DNA of 64,000 nucleotides from Amycolatopsis sp. CA-126428 (GTDB lineage Bacteria > Actinomycetota > Actinomycetes > Mycobacteriales > Pseudonocardiaceae). The notes beneath the pieces were generated by a model. It worked only from the letters and a program-made list of their open reading frames with translations, did no database searches and was not told the origin of the DNA. The stretch covers positions 44,774 through 108,773 of the forward strand of contig NZ_PPHF01000087.1 of the NCBI RefSeq assembly GCF_002904335.1, in the 5' to 3' direction. Within the stretch, counting starts at the first letter, position 1; each line of letters opens with the position of its first letter. The position numbers were made by a program, and so were the translations under genes. Positions 7,604 through 16,765 of the stretch are shown here, one piece after another.

Positions 7604-8199
7604 AGCACGCCCTTCGTCGAGGGGATGCCGCCCGCGCGCGGGTCCGGCTCGGTCGCCGCGCGCAACGCGCGGGCCACCGCCTTGTACTCCGCCTCCGCGA
7701 TGTGGTGCGGGTCGCGGCCGTGGATCACCCGCACGTGCAACGCGATCTGGGCGTGGAACGCCAGCGAGTCGAACACGTGCCGGGTCAGGACGAACGGGTA
7801 GTTGCCGCCGATGGTGAACGTGGTGAACTGCTCCGGCTCGCCCACGTGCACGCAGTACGGCCGGCCCGAGACGTCGACCGCCGCGTGGGCGAGGGTTTCG
7901 TCCATCGGGATCCACGCGTCGCCGAAGCGGCGGATGCCGCTCTTGTCGCCCAGGGCCTGGCGGATCGCCTGGCCCAGCACGATCGCCGTGTCCTCCACCG
8001 TGTGGTGGGCGTCGATGTGGATGTCGCCGGTGGCCTCGACCTTCAGGTCCAGCGAGCCGTGGACGCCGAACGCCGTCAGCATGTGGTCGTAGAACGGGAC
8101 GCCGGTCGAGATGTCGACTTCGCCCGTTCCGTCGAGGTCCAGCTGGACGAAGATCGAGGACTCCTTGGTGGTCCGTTCGACCTTGCCGATGCGGGTCAT
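7600..8199 (-). CDS. hisB: Imidazoleglycerol-phosphate dehydratase
   Basis: HisB removes water from imidazoleglycerol phosphate to give imidazoleacetol phosphate, the sixth step of histidine synthesis. The 199-residue protein is the monofunctional form without a phosphatase domain. It shows the manganese-binding motifs DHMLTAFGVHG and DAHHTVED in the first half and the matching HHIAEAEYKAVARALR in the second half. It is the last gene of hisD-hisC-hisB, and its ATG overlaps the hisC stop codon by 4 bp. Confidence 0.96.
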   Translation of the reverse strand: MTRIGKVERTTKESSIFVQLDLDGTGEVDISTGVPFYDHMLTAFGVHGSLDLKVEATGDIHIDAHHTVEDTAIVLGQAIRQALGDKSGIRRFGDAWIPMDETLAHAAVDVSGRPYCVHVGEPEQFTTFTIGGNYPFVLTRHVFDSLAFHAQIALHVRVIHGRDPHHIAEAEYKAVARALRAATEPDPRAGGIPSTKGVL

Positions 8200-9296
8200 C
8201 GCGAGACTTCCTTACTCGCCTCGAGGAAGGCGTCGTTCTCTTCCGGGGTGCCGATGCTCACGCGCAGGTGACCGGGGATGCCCGGGTCGCGGATCAGCAC
8301 CCCCCGATCCAAATAGGACTGCCAAGCCGCCGAAGGCGAAGCGAACCGTCCGAAGAGGACGAAGTTCGAGTCGCTCGGCACCGGGTCGTAACCCAGTCCC
8401 GCCAGCGCTTCCACGACGCGGTCGCGTTCCGCGGCCAGCTTGTGCACACTGTCCAAAGTGGCGTCCGCGTGCCGCAGGGCCGCCCGCGCCGCCGCCTGCG
8501 TCAGCCGGGACAGGTGGTAGGGCAGGCGCACCAGCTGCAGCGCGTCGACGACCGCCGGGGCCGCCGCCAGGTAGCCGAGCCGCCCGCCCGCGAAGGCGAA
8601 CGCCTTGCTCATCGTGCGCGAGACGATCAGCCGCGACGGGTAGTCCGCCAGCAGCTCGACCGCGCTCGGCTGCGACGAGAACTCCGCGTACGCCTCGTCG
8701 ACCACGACGATGCCGGTGGCCACGTCGAGCAGGGACCGCAGCTCGGAAAGCGGGATCGAGCCGCCCGTCGGGTTGTTCGGGCTGGTGACGAACACGACGT
8801 CCGGACGCCGTTCCGCGATGACCGCGGCCGCCGCGGCCGTGTCGAGGCTGAAGTCGTCGCGGCGCGGCGCCGGCACCCACTCGGTGCGGGTGCCCGACGC
8901 GATGATCGGGTGCATCGAGTACGACGGCTCGAAGCCGAGCGCGCTGCGCCCGGGACCGCCGAACGCCTGCAGGATCTGCTGCAGCACCTCGTTGGACCCG
9001 TTGGCGGCCCAGACGTTCGCCTCCGACAGCACCACCCGCGTCGACACGCTCAGGTAGTCGGCCAGGTCCTGGCGCAGCGCCACCGCGTCGCGATCCGGGT
9101 AGCGGTGCAGCTCGGCCGCCTCGAGACGGACCGCCTCGGCCACGTCCGCGACCAGCTCGGGCGGCGGCGGGTACGGGTTCTCGTTCGTGTTGAGCCGGAT
9201 CGGGACATCCAGCTGCGGTGCGCCGTACGGCGACTTGCCGCGCAGGTCGTCCCGCAGCGGCAGCTGGTCCAGGGTGACCTCTTCGCCGATCGTCAT
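8196..9296 (-). CDS. hisC: Histidinol-phosphate aminotransferase
   Basis: This is a PLP-dependent class I/II aminotransferase of 366 residues. Visible motifs are RLNTNENPYPPP near residue 34, SPNNPTGGSIP, the VVVDEAYAEF strand with the PLP-contacting Asp and Tyr, and SRTMSKAFAFAGGRLGY with the lysine that forms the Schiff base. It converts imidazoleacetol phosphate and glutamate into histidinol phosphate. The ATG start overlaps the hisD stop codon by 4 bp, and the gene is similarly coupled to hisB. Confidence 0.95.
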   Translation of the reverse strand: MTIGEEVTLDQLPLRDDLRGKSPYGAPQLDVPIRLNTNENPYPPPPELVADVAEAVRLEAAELHRYPDRDAVALRQDLADYLSVSTRVVLSEANVWAANGSNEVLQQILQAFGGPGRSALGFEPSYSMHPIIASGTRTEWVPAPRRDDFSLDTAAAAAVIAERRPDVVFVTSPNNPTGGSIPLSELRSLLDVATGIVVVDEAYAEFSSQPSAVELLADYPSRLIVSRTMSKAFAFAGGRLGYLAAAPAVVDALQLVRLPYHLSRLTQAAARAALRHADATLDSVHKLAAERDRVVEALAGLGYDPVPSDSNFVLFGRFASPSAAWQSYLDRGVLIRDPGIPGHLRVSIGTPEENDAFLEASKEVSR

Positions 9297-10618
9297 CGGA
9301 CCGAACCTCCGAAGCGCGCGGTGACGGCCTCGCCGTGCGCGGGCAGGTCCTCGGCGTCGGCCAGCGCGACGACGCGGCCGGCGACCTCGCGCAGCGCGTC
9401 CTCGGTGTAGTCCACGACGTGGATGCCCTTGAGGAAGCTCTGCACGGACAGGCCCGAGGAGTGGCGGGCGAACCCGCCGGTGGGCAGGACGTGGTTGGAC
9501 CCGGCGCAGTAGTCGCCCAGCGACACCGGGGCGTACGCGCCGACGAAGATCGCGCCGGCGTTGCGGACCCGGGCGGCGACCGCGCGCGCGTCCGCCGTCT
9601 GGATCTCCAGGTGCTCGGCGGCGTAGGCGTCGACGACGCGCAGGCCGTCGTCCACTGTGGACACCAGGATGATGCCGGACTGCTTGCCCGCCAGCGCTTC
9701 GGCGACCCGCGAACTGTGCTTCGTCGCGGCGACGCGGTTCACCAGTTCCTTGTCGACGGCGTCGGCCAGCTCGGCCGACGTCGTCACCAGGACACTCGCG
9801 GCGAGGGGGTCGTGCTCGGCCTGGCTGATCAGGTCGGCGGCGACGTGCACCGGGTCGGCCGTCTCGTCGGCGAGGATGGCGATCTCGGTGGGCCCGGCCT
9901 CGGCGTCGATGCCGATCAGGCCGCGCAGGAGCCGCTTGGCCGCGGTGAGGTAGATGTTGCCCGGCCCGGTGACGACGTCGACCGGGGCGAGCTCGGCGCC
10001 GTCGGTGTCCGTGCCGCCGTACGCCAGCAGCGCGACGGCCTGCGCGCCGCCGGCCGCCCAGACCTCGTCGACGCCGAGCAGCTCGGCCGCGGCGAGGATG
10101 GTCGGGTGCGGCAGGCCGTCGAACGCGGCCTGCGGCGGCGAGCAGACGACCAGGGAGCCGACGCCGGCGATCTGCGCCGGGACGACGTTCATCACCACCG
10201 TCGAGGGGTACACGGCCAGCCCGCCCGGCGCGTACAGGCCGACGCGCTCGACCGGCACCCACTTCTCGGTGACCGTGCCGCCCTCGACGACGGTGGTCGT
10301 GACGTCGGTGCGGCGCTGCTCGGCGTGCACCTTCCGGGCGCGGGTGATCGACTCCTCGAGCGCGGCGCGCACGGCCGGGTCCAGCTCGGCCAGCGCCTTC
10401 GTCAACCGCTCACGCGGCACCCGCACGGACGCGGGCCGCACCTTGTCGAACTTTTCGGTGTACTCGAGGACGGCTTCGACACCGCGGTCGCGGACCGCCT
10501 CGACCACCGGGCGCACGTGATGCAGCGCCGCGTCCACGTCGTATTCGGCGCGGGGGAGCGTGGCGCGCAGTTCGGCGGCGGTCGGGACCTGCCCTCGCAG
10601 GTCGGTGCGGTTCAACAT
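9293..10618 (-). CDS. hisD: Histidinol dehydrogenase
   Basis: The 441-residue zinc enzyme oxidises histidinol to histidine in two NAD+-dependent steps. Visible elements are the conserved VERVGLYAPGGLAVYPSTV region, VTGPGNIYLTAAKR, the GPTEIAILADE segment, SQAEHDPLA with a zinc ligand, and the C-terminal AEHLEIQTADA. The ATG at 10618 is preferred to a GTG two codons upstream. It is the first gene of hisD-hisC-hisB and is divergent from a nitrilase-family gene. Confidence 0.95.
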   Translation of the reverse strand: MLNRTDLRGQVPTAAELRATLPRAEYDVDAALHHVRPVVEAVRDRGVEAVLEYTEKFDKVRPASVRVPRERLTKALAELDPAVRAALEESITRARKVHAEQRRTDVTTTVVEGGTVTEKWVPVERVGLYAPGGLAVYPSTVVMNVVPAQIAGVGSLVVCSPPQAAFDGLPHPTILAAAELLGVDEVWAAGGAQAVALLAYGGTDTDGAELAPVDVVTGPGNIYLTAAKRLLRGLIGIDAEAGPTEIAILADETADPVHVAADLISQAEHDPLAASVLVTTSAELADAVDKELVNRVAATKHSSRVAEALAGKQSGIILVSTVDDGLRVVDAYAAEHLEIQTADARAVAARVRNAGAIFVGAYAPVSLGDYCAGSNHVLPTGGFARHSSGLSVQSFLKGIHVVDYTEDALREVAGRVVALADAEDLPAHGEAVTARFGGSVR

Positions 10619-10712
10619 GACCACCAGGGTACGAGGTCACGCCGAACGGGTTTTCGGCGATACTCCCTGGTGCGGCGGAATCACGGCCGATCCCAGCATG
10701 CAGGAGGCAGCG

Positions 10713-11507
10713 GTGGCGCGAATCGCGTTGTGCCAGGTCAACTCGGGTGACGATCCGGAGGCGAACCTGAAACTCGTTCGCTCTCGGGTGGAGGCCGCGG
10801 TGGCGGACGGCGCGCGGATCGTCGTGTTCCCCGAAGCGACCATGGCGCGGTTCGGCCGGCCGCTCGAACCGGTCGCGGAGCCCCTCGACGGCCCGTGGGC
10901 GTCGGCCGTGGCCGCGGTGGCCGCCGAGCACGACGTGGTGATCGTGGCCGGCATGTTCACCCCCGCGGACGAGGGCCGGGTCCGCAACACGCTCCTGATC
11001 ACCGGCGGCGGGCACCACCGCGGCTACGACAAGATCCACCTCTACGACGCGTTCGGCTTCGCCGAGTCGGACACGGTGGCGCCCGGTTCCACGGCGACCA
11101 CGTTCGAGCTCGACGGCGTCGTCTACGGCGTCGCGACCTGCTACGACGTGCGGTTCCCGGAGCTGTTCCGCGCCCTGGCCGACGACGGCGCCGACGTCGT
11201 GCTGCTGCCGGCGTCGTGGGGCGCGGGCGAGGGCAAGCGCGAGCAGTGGGAGGTCCTGGTGCGCGCGCGGGCGCTGGACTCGGGCTGCTGGGTGCTGGGC
11301 TGCGGCCAGGCCGACCCCGCGGCGACGGACGTCACGGTCAACCCGAAGGCGCCGACGGGCATCGGGTACTCGCTGGTCGCGGACGGCTTCGGCCGGGTGG
11401 CCGCCCAGGCCGGGGCGGCGCCGGAGACGCTGCTGGTGGACGTGGACACCGCGGTGCCGGCCAAGGCTCGCGCGGCGACGGGAGCCCTGGCCAACCGCCG
11501 CCTCTAG
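10713..11507 (+). CDS. Carbon-nitrogen hydrolase (nitrilase superfamily)
   Basis: The 264-residue protein carries the nitrilase Glu-Lys-Cys triad: Glu in VVFPEATM, Lys in YDKIHLYDAF and Cys in VATCYDVRFPE. It belongs to the amidase/Nit branch, perhaps deaminated-glutathione amidase-like or omega-amidase-like. The exact substrate is not determinable. GTG at 10713 was chosen because an AGGAGG ribosome site lies just before it. The ATG at 10698 would place that site inside the gene. It is divergent from hisD with 94 bp between them. Confidence 0.88.
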   Translation: MARIALCQVNSGDDPEANLKLVRSRVEAAVADGARIVVFPEATMARFGRPLEPVAEPLDGPWASAVAAVAAEHDVVIVAGMFTPADEGRVRNTLLITGGGHHRGYDKIHLYDAFGFAESDTVAPGSTATTFELDGVVYGVATCYDVRFPELFRALADDGADVVLLPASWGAGEGKREQWEVLVRARALDSGCWVLGCGQADPAATDVTVNPKAPTGIGYSLVADGFGRVAAQAGAAPETLLVDVDTAVPAKARAATGALANRRL

Positions 11508-11517
11508 CGGGCCGGCG

Positions 11518-12156
11518 TCAGCGGAGCAGGCCTTCGCGGATGGCGACGCGGACGAAGCCCGCGCGTCGCCGTTCGCCGGTCTTGTCGCGGATGCGGTCCA
11601 GGTACGACCGCACCGTGCGGACGCTGATGTTGAGGATCTCGGCCACGTCGACGTCCCGCTCCCCCGCCGCCACCAGGCGGAGGACCTGCTTTTCCCGCTC
11701 CGACAGCACGATCTTCGGGCCCGCGTGCCGCTCTTCGCTGTCCTGGATGATCATCCCGGCCAGCGTCGGCGACACGTACGCGTTGTCGTCGGCGATCGTG
11801 CGGATCGCGCGCAGGAGCTCGTCGCCGTCGACGTCCTTCGACAGGAAGCCCTTCGCGCCCGCCTGCATCGCGCCGAGCACCTCCGGCTGCTCCGCGTGCG
11901 CGGACACCACCAGCACCTTGTGCCCCATCTGCCCGACCTCCAGGACCGCGGCCGCGTCCTGGACGCCCCGCAGCTTGAGGTCGAGGACGACGACGCTGCC
12001 CGCCGCCTGGTCCTGGACCGCGAACCGGGCCACCGAGTCGGCCACCGCGCCGAGCTCGATGTCCGGGGCCTCGGTCAGCACGCGGGTCAGCGCGTACCGG
12101 TAGAGCGGGTGGTCCTCGATCACGCCCACGGAGATGGGCCGCGCGGAGTCGCTCAT
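11518..12156 (-). CDS. NarL/LuxR-type response regulator, paralogue 1, coupled to eccB
   Basis: The 212-residue protein has a receiver domain (residues 8-125: VGVIEDHPLYR, phospho-acceptor Asp59 in VVVLDLKL, Lys in GFLSKDVD) and a C-terminal LuxR helix-turn-helix (LSEREKQVLRLVAAGERDVDVAEILNI, SVRTVRSYLDRI). It is closely similar to the product of the next gene upstream, so the pair arose by tandem duplication. Its ATG overlaps that gene's stop codon by 4 bp. It is third in the eccB-regulator-regulator operon. No sensor kinase gene is nearby, so its partner kinase or signal is unknown. Control of the ESX genes is an inference from position. Confidence 0.9.
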   Translation of the reverse strand: MSDSARPISVGVIEDHPLYRYALTRVLTEAPDIELGAVADSVARFAVQDQAAGSVVVLDLKLRGVQDAAAVLEVGQMGHKVLVVSAHAEQPEVLGAMQAGAKGFLSKDVDGDELLRAIRTIADDNAYVSPTLAGMIIQDSEERHAGPKIVLSEREKQVLRLVAAGERDVDVAEILNISVRTVRSYLDRIRDKTGERRRAGFVRVAIREGLLR

Positions 12157-12848
12157 TTGCGGCCGCCGCGCCGGGGGTTCGCGTCGCCGATCAGGCCGCG
12201 CCGGATGGCCTCCTTGACCAGGCCCGGCCGCCGCCGTTCGCCCGTCTTGTCGCGGATGCGGTCGAGGTAGCCGCGGACCGTCCGGACGCCGATGCCGAGG
12301 ATCAGCGCGATGTCGACGTCCCGCTCCCCCGCCGCCACCAGCCGCAGCACCTGCTCCTCGCGCGGCGACAGCTCGGCTTCGGCCGACACGGCGGGCCGGT
12401 CGGCGTTGTCCTTCATGATCATCCCGGCGACCACCGCCGAGACGTACGCGCCGCCGTCGGCGACCGTCTTGATCGCGATCAGCAGCTCGTCCGCGTCGAC
12501 GTCCTTCGACAGGAACCCGCGCGCCCCCGCCGCGATGGCGCCGAGCACGACCTCCGGTTCCGCCTGCGCGGAGACCACGAGCACGTGGTGCCCGAGCTCG
12601 CAGACCTCCAGCACGGCCGCCGCACCCGCGACACCCGGCAGGCCCAGGTCGAGCAGGACCACGCTGCCCGGCGGCTGCCGGTGCACGTGGAACCGGGCGA
12701 CCGAATCGACGACCGCGCCGAGCTCGACGAAGTCGGCCTCGGCCAGCACACGTTCCACGGAGACGCGGTAGAGCGGGTGGTCTTCGATGACCGCGACCCG
12801 GACCCGCCCCTGGTCCAGTTCACCCTCGGTCGAACGCTCTTCTGTCAT
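12153..12848 (-). CDS. NarL/LuxR-type response regulator, paralogue 2, coupled to eccB
   Basis: The receiver domain (VAVIEDHPLYRVSVERVL, Asp in VVLLDLGLPGV, Lys in GFLSKDVD) is followed by a LuxR helix-turn-helix (LSPREEQVLRLVAAGERDVDIALILGIGVRTVRGYLDRI). The start chosen is the ATG at 12848, preceded by GGGGTGA. A GTG at 12863 would instead overlap the eccB stop codon by 4 bp and add five residues. The gene lies between eccB and its paralogue and is almost certainly co-transcribed with both. With no adjacent histidine kinase, it is an orphan regulator. The link to type VII secretion is inferred from the operon. Confidence 0.9.
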   Translation of the reverse strand: MTEERSTEGELDQGRVRVAVIEDHPLYRVSVERVLAEADFVELGAVVDSVARFHVHRQPPGSVVLLDLGLPGVAGAAAVLEVCELGHHVLVVSAQAEPEVVLGAIAAGARGFLSKDVDADELLIAIKTVADGGAYVSAVVAGMIMKDNADRPAVSAEAELSPREEQVLRLVAAGERDVDIALILGIGVRTVRGYLDRIRDKTGERRRPGLVKEAIRRGLIGDANPRRGGRK

Positions 12849-12859
12849 GTGCACGACTT

Positions 12860-14281
12860 TCACCCCGTTCCACCCGACGGAGCCGGCCGTCCGGCCGTGG
12901 CCGGGTCCAGCGCGGGGCCCGTCGGCACCAATGCCAGCAAACTACCGGTGACCGGCGGCTTGGCGACGCCTCCGTAGCCGAGCGAGGCCAACGCCTGCGC
13001 GGTCACCACCGGGTACTTCCGGCCCGTGTCGGTCACCAGGTACGCGGTGGCCGAACCGGCTTCGACGACGACGGCTCCCCCCGAGGGAGGCACGAACACC
13101 TCGTCCGCCACCCTTGCTTCGGTCCGGGTGGCGACCTGGATGGCTTTGGCGCCCGCGGGAAGCGGGAATTCGGCCGAAACGAGCAACCGGCTGCCCTGAA
13201 CGCACAGCGCCACGGCGTTGCCGGTGATCGGCGCCTTGCCGGGGATGCGGTCGGGGTAGGCGGCCGGGTCGGCACCGCCGGCGCGCGGCGCGGCGGCCTT
13301 CGCGACCGCGGCGACGTCGGCCGCGCGGACCTCCACCGGCGCGGGCGGCCCGGGGTAGGCGGCGGCGTTGGCCCCCGTCGTCACCAGCAGGCTCGCCTCG
13401 GTCTGCCCGACCGGCTCCAGGCCCTCGCGGCGGACCAGGTAGTACGACGTGGCTGTGCCGGGCGCGGCCATCGCGTCGACGACGGCGAGGACTTCGCCGA
13501 CCCGGGTGCCGCGGCCGCCCACCGCCGGCCCGGGATCACCGGCGCCGGCGACCGGCAGCGCGGTCAGGTCCCGGCCGGCCGGGACGGTGTCGAGCCACCG
13601 CGACGACACCGCGATCGTCGGGTAGCTGTCGAACTGCAGCGCCGTCGCGGCCTCGTCGCTCAGCCGGTAGCGCCGTCCCCCGGCGAGCAGGAAGCGCTCC
13701 CCCGCCGGCAGCCGCACGATCACGCCCTGGTCCCGCGGCAGCTCGACGCCGGAGGCGGGCGCAGCCAGCAGGACGGCGGTGCGCGGCTCGGCCGACGCGG
13801 GCGCGTCCTGGGTGGTCCGGCTGCAGCTCGTCCAGGGCGTGGTCACGAGCGCGCTCGACGCCGGCAGCGAGTCGGGCGCGCCGGGGATGCCGATCTGGGT
13901 GCCGCGGCCCGCCTTGCCGAGGTTCTCCGGCGACACGGAAACGGTCGCGTCGCCGTTGCCGCCGGCCAGCAGCCGCGCGGAGGCGTAGTTGAGCACCGGG
14001 TGCAGGACGCCGTCGGCACCGAGCACGAACCGCGCGCCGGTGCCCTCTTCGACGATCACCTTGCCGCCGGCCAGCCAGTCCTTGCCGCCGGCGGGGTTCA
14101 GCAGGCCGATGATGCCGAAGACGGCGGTGACCAGGAGGGCGGCCACGACGCCCAGCACCGTGCCGAGCACGAGCCGGCGGCTGGGCGAGACGGGGTGGTT
14201 GGCGTCGGCGGCGACGAGCGCGGAGACGAGCCTGCGGCGGAGGAACTGGTAGGCCTGGATCTGGTCCCGCTGCGTCCACAC
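12860..14281 (-). CDS. eccB: Type VII secretion membrane protein EccB
   Basis: The 473-residue protein opens with the EccB hallmark WTQRDQIQAYQFLRRRLVSAL, then has a single membrane helix (about residues 38-62) and a large outer domain with the repeat pattern typical of EccB, including two Cys (CSRTTQ and CVQGSRL). EccB is part of the ESX inner-membrane core with EccC, EccD and EccE, and its outer domain sits in the periplasm-like space. The GTG start was chosen because the EccB similarity begins there. The much longer open frame upstream is antisense to eccE. It is divergent from eccE and overlaps the downstream response regulator region. Confidence 0.93.
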   Translation of the reverse strand: MWTQRDQIQAYQFLRRRLVSALVAADANHPVSPSRRLVLGTVLGVVAALLVTAVFGIIGLLNPAGGKDWLAGGKVIVEEGTGARFVLGADGVLHPVLNYASARLLAGGNGDATVSVSPENLGKAGRGTQIGIPGAPDSLPASSALVTTPWTSCSRTTQDAPASAEPRTAVLLAAPASGVELPRDQGVIVRLPAGERFLLAGGRRYRLSDEAATALQFDSYPTIAVSSRWLDTVPAGRDLTALPVAGAGDPGPAVGGRGTRVGEVLAVVDAMAAPGTATSYYLVRREGLEPVGQTEASLLVTTGANAAAYPGPPAPVEVRAADVAAVAKAAAPRAGGADPAAYPDRIPGKAPITGNAVALCVQGSRLLVSAEFPLPAGAKAIQVATRTEARVADEVFVPPSGGAVVVEAGSATAYLVTDTGRKYPVVTAQALASLGYGGVAKPPVTGSLLALVPTGPALDPATAGRPAPSGGTG

Positions 14282-14422
14282 GCTGCTGTGCCCCCGGCTG
14301 TGTCCGTCGACCCTCCGAGCACTTGATGCTAGGCACCGCACCAGGGGGCGGCGAGGGTAATTTTTACGCCCACGCCGTATCTGGGGAGGCAGTAGCGTCG
14401 AGGGCCGGGGAAAGGGGAGCCC

Positions 14423-15466
14423 GTGTCCGTCGATACCGCTGTCCGCCGCCCGGCGCCGTCCCGGCCCGCGTCCACGCCGCTGCCGTGGCTGCTGCCGATC
14501 CGGCCGCTGCAGGCGGCGCTGTGGGAGCTCGCCGCGATCGCCGTGCTGCTCGCCTGGCTCGTCGACGGCGTCCCGCAGCCGGTGCGGATCGCGGCCGGCA
14601 CGGTGGCCGGGTCGCTCGTGCTGCTGACGTCGGTGCGGTTCGCGGGCCGGCACCCGGCGGGCTGGGCGCTGACCTGGACGGCGTTCCGGTTGCGCCGCCA
14701 CGACACCCGCCGCGACAGCCCGGACCCGCTGCTGCGCGTGGCGGGGCCGGTGAAGGTCCGCCAGCACGTCGACCGCGCGGGCAACCGCTTCGGCGTCGCG
14801 GAGGTCGACGGCGGGTGGAGCGCGCTGATCCGCTTGACGCCGGACCCGGGCGCACCGGGCCCCCTGGTCGAGGTCCTGTGTTCGGCGTACCGGCGGGCGG
14901 ACATCCCGCTGGCGTCGGCCCAGCTGCTGACCTGGGCGATCCCGCACGGCGACCAGGTGCTGCGGGTGCGCTGGCTGGCGGTGCGCTACCGGCCCGACCT
15001 GGCCCCGATCGCGGCGCTGGCCCGCGGCGGCGGTGACCTCGGAGCGCTGCGCAGCACGGCGTCGGCGGCGCTGAGCTTGATGGGTGCGCTGGCCGAAGCC
15101 GGGTACCAGAGCACGGTGCTGGAGGCCGGGGAGCTGGCGAAGGAACTGCGGGTGGCCCTGGGCGTCCAGGGCCCGGCGGCCGGGCCGCCCGAGCGGTGGA
15201 AGTCGTGGGTGTGGGGCGATTCCACGCAGGTGTGCTTCACCCCGCGGTCGCCGCGCCTGGTGGACTTTTCGGTGCCGGGCGCGGCTTTCACGGCGACGTC
15301 GTACACCTTGACCCGGACGCCGGGCGGCAAGGAGAAGGCGGAAGTGACGATCCGCGTCGGCGCGCGGCCGGATGCTCCGGTTCCGGTGCCGCCCGCAGTG
15401 GTCCCGCTGCACGGGCGGCACGGAGCCGGGGTCCGGAAGACGCTGCCGCTCGCGCTGGACAGCTGA
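14423..15466 (+). CDS. eccE: Type VII secretion membrane protein EccE
   Basis: The 347-residue protein has two membrane helices near the N-terminus (about residues 27-45 and 52-70), followed by a cytosolic domain. The layout, length and position opposite eccB match EccE of ESX systems, which sits at the edge of the membrane complex. The WTAFRLRRHDTRRD stretch after the helices is characteristic. GTG is the start, after GGGGAG. The gene ends 1 bp before the stop of a convergent GH30 xylanase gene. EccE is the least conserved core component, so the assignment leans partly on context. Confidence 0.85.
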   Translation: MSVDTAVRRPAPSRPASTPLPWLLPIRPLQAALWELAAIAVLLAWLVDGVPQPVRIAAGTVAGSLVLLTSVRFAGRHPAGWALTWTAFRLRRHDTRRDSPDPLLRVAGPVKVRQHVDRAGNRFGVAEVDGGWSALIRLTPDPGAPGPLVEVLCSAYRRADIPLASAQLLTWAIPHGDQVLRVRWLAVRYRPDLAPIAALARGGGDLGALRSTASAALSLMGALAEAGYQSTVLEAGELAKELRVALGVQGPAAGPPERWKSWVWGDSTQVCFTPRSPRLVDFSVPGAAFTATSYTLTRTPGGKEKAEVTIRVGARPDAPVPVPPAVVPLHGRHGAGVRKTLPLALDS

Positions 15467-15467
15467 T

Positions 15468-16733
15468 TCAGTTCACCACGAACGTCCTGATGCTGCGGGC
15501 CGGCAGCTGCGCGTTGAACGCCCCGTTCGCGATGGTGATGCCGGTGGAGGGCGCGAGGTTCGCGCTCGCGTTCGTCAGCCAGGTCTGGGCGGTCGCCGAA
15601 CCGGTGTCCCGGAGGGTGAACGCGAGATCGGCCGCCGAGGTGTTCTTGTTGATGGCCACGACGACGATCCTGGCTCCGCTCTTGAACGCCGAGAGGTAGA
15701 CGTTCGGCTGCGGGTTCGCGGTCGCGGTGATCCGCTGGTAGCCGGGGCGGACCCACTTCGCGAAGTGCGCCATGCAGGCGCCGCGCTTGCTGATCTGCCC
15801 GTCCTCGCGCATCGGGCCGTACGAACGGCGGATGTACCACCACACGTAGGTCTGGAACCGGCCGTCCACCAGCGCGCGGTGGACGTGCTCGCCGACGTCG
15901 AGCGCCTGGGGCCACAGGTCGGCCGAGTCGGTGCTGTTGGGGTAGTAGACCTCGGTCATCCACAGCTCCTTGCCGCCGCCCTTCTGCTGGAAGAGCGGGT
16001 AGGGCAGGTCCGCGAACGAGGTGCCGTAGAGGTGCGTGCCGATGATGTCCACGTTCGCCAGGGCGGTGGCGTCGTTCAAAATGGGATCGGACATGGCCTT
16101 GCGGTACTGGAACGACTCGGGCGCGATGACCCGGGCGCTGAGCGAACCTGCGTTCTCGCGCAGGAACTTCACGATCTCGGTGGCGGTCCACGCCGTCCAT
16201 TGCTGGGCGTAGTCCGGCTCGTTCTGGACCGAGATCCCGTACAGGGGCACTCCGTTGTTCGCCATGAACGCGGTGAAGTCGTTCAGGTGCTGCGCATAGG
16301 CGCCGTAGGAGCCGTACTTCAGCCGCTTGCCGCCGGAGAAACTTTCCGTCATCGACGCGGGCGGATTCCACGGCGAAGCGATGACCTTGGCCCCGAGCTC
16401 ACTCGCCCGCCGGGCCGTGGCGACCTCGCGGCTCCAGTTGTTGCGGTCCTCGTGGACGGGGATGCGTAGCACGGTGAACCCCAGCTGGCCGGTGCCGTTG
16501 CCGAACGCCGTCTCGCGCTGGGCGGCGGTGAGGTCGCTGATCCAGACGGTGTGGTTCATCCCGCCGAAGCCCAGGATCGTCTGCTGCACGTTCGACGGCT
16601 CGACGACCACCGCGGTGGCCGCGGCCGGTGTCGCGGCCGCCAGCACCGGCAGGGCGGCGCCCGCCGCCAGCACGGTCCGCCGGCGTAGGAGCGGCGAATC
16701 CGCGATCTCGGAACGGTCTTGGCGTGGTGACAT
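15468..16733 (-). CDS. Secreted GH30 glucuronoxylan endo-1,4-beta-xylanase (XynC-like)
   Basis: The 421-residue protein is closely similar throughout to Bacillus XynC (GH30 subfamily 8). Shared blocks include ILGFGGMNHTVWISDLTAAQ, ASPWNPPASM, ISVQNEPDYA (acid/base Glu), LWMTEVYYPNS (nucleophile Glu), YVWWYIRRSYGPM with the arginine that binds the glucuronate side group, and the C-terminal PARSIRTFVVN. It has a cleavable N-terminal export signal with consecutive arginines (LLRRRTVLAAGAALPVLAA), possibly Tat-type. It would cut methylglucuronic-acid-substituted xylan outside the cell. It sits alone between eccE and eccD, and the operator upstream is a perfect CebR-type box, suggesting control by plant-polymer sugars. 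Confidence 0.93.
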   Translation of the reverse strand: MSPRQDRSEIADSPLLRRRTVLAAGAALPVLAAATPAAATAVVVEPSNVQQTILGFGGMNHTVWISDLTAAQRETAFGNGTGQLGFTVLRIPVHEDRNNWSREVATARRASELGAKVIASPWNPPASMTESFSGGKRLKYGSYGAYAQHLNDFTAFMANNGVPLYGISVQNEPDYAQQWTAWTATEIVKFLRENAGSLSARVIAPESFQYRKAMSDPILNDATALANVDIIGTHLYGTSFADLPYPLFQQKGGGKELWMTEVYYPNSTDSADLWPQALDVGEHVHRALVDGRFQTYVWWYIRRSYGPMREDGQISKRGACMAHFAKWVRPGYQRITATANPQPNVYLSAFKSGARIVVVAINKNTSAADLAFTLRDTGSATAQTWLTNASANLAPSTGITIANGAFNAQLPARSIRTFVVN

Positions 16734-16765
16734 GGCATCTCCCTGGAGTCGACCGGCGAACAGCC

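Noticed and set aside
14282..15421. N-terminal extension of EccB
   Set aside because: The frame stays open antisense to eccE, but EccB similarity begins at the GTG at 14281 and the extension has no membrane or family features.
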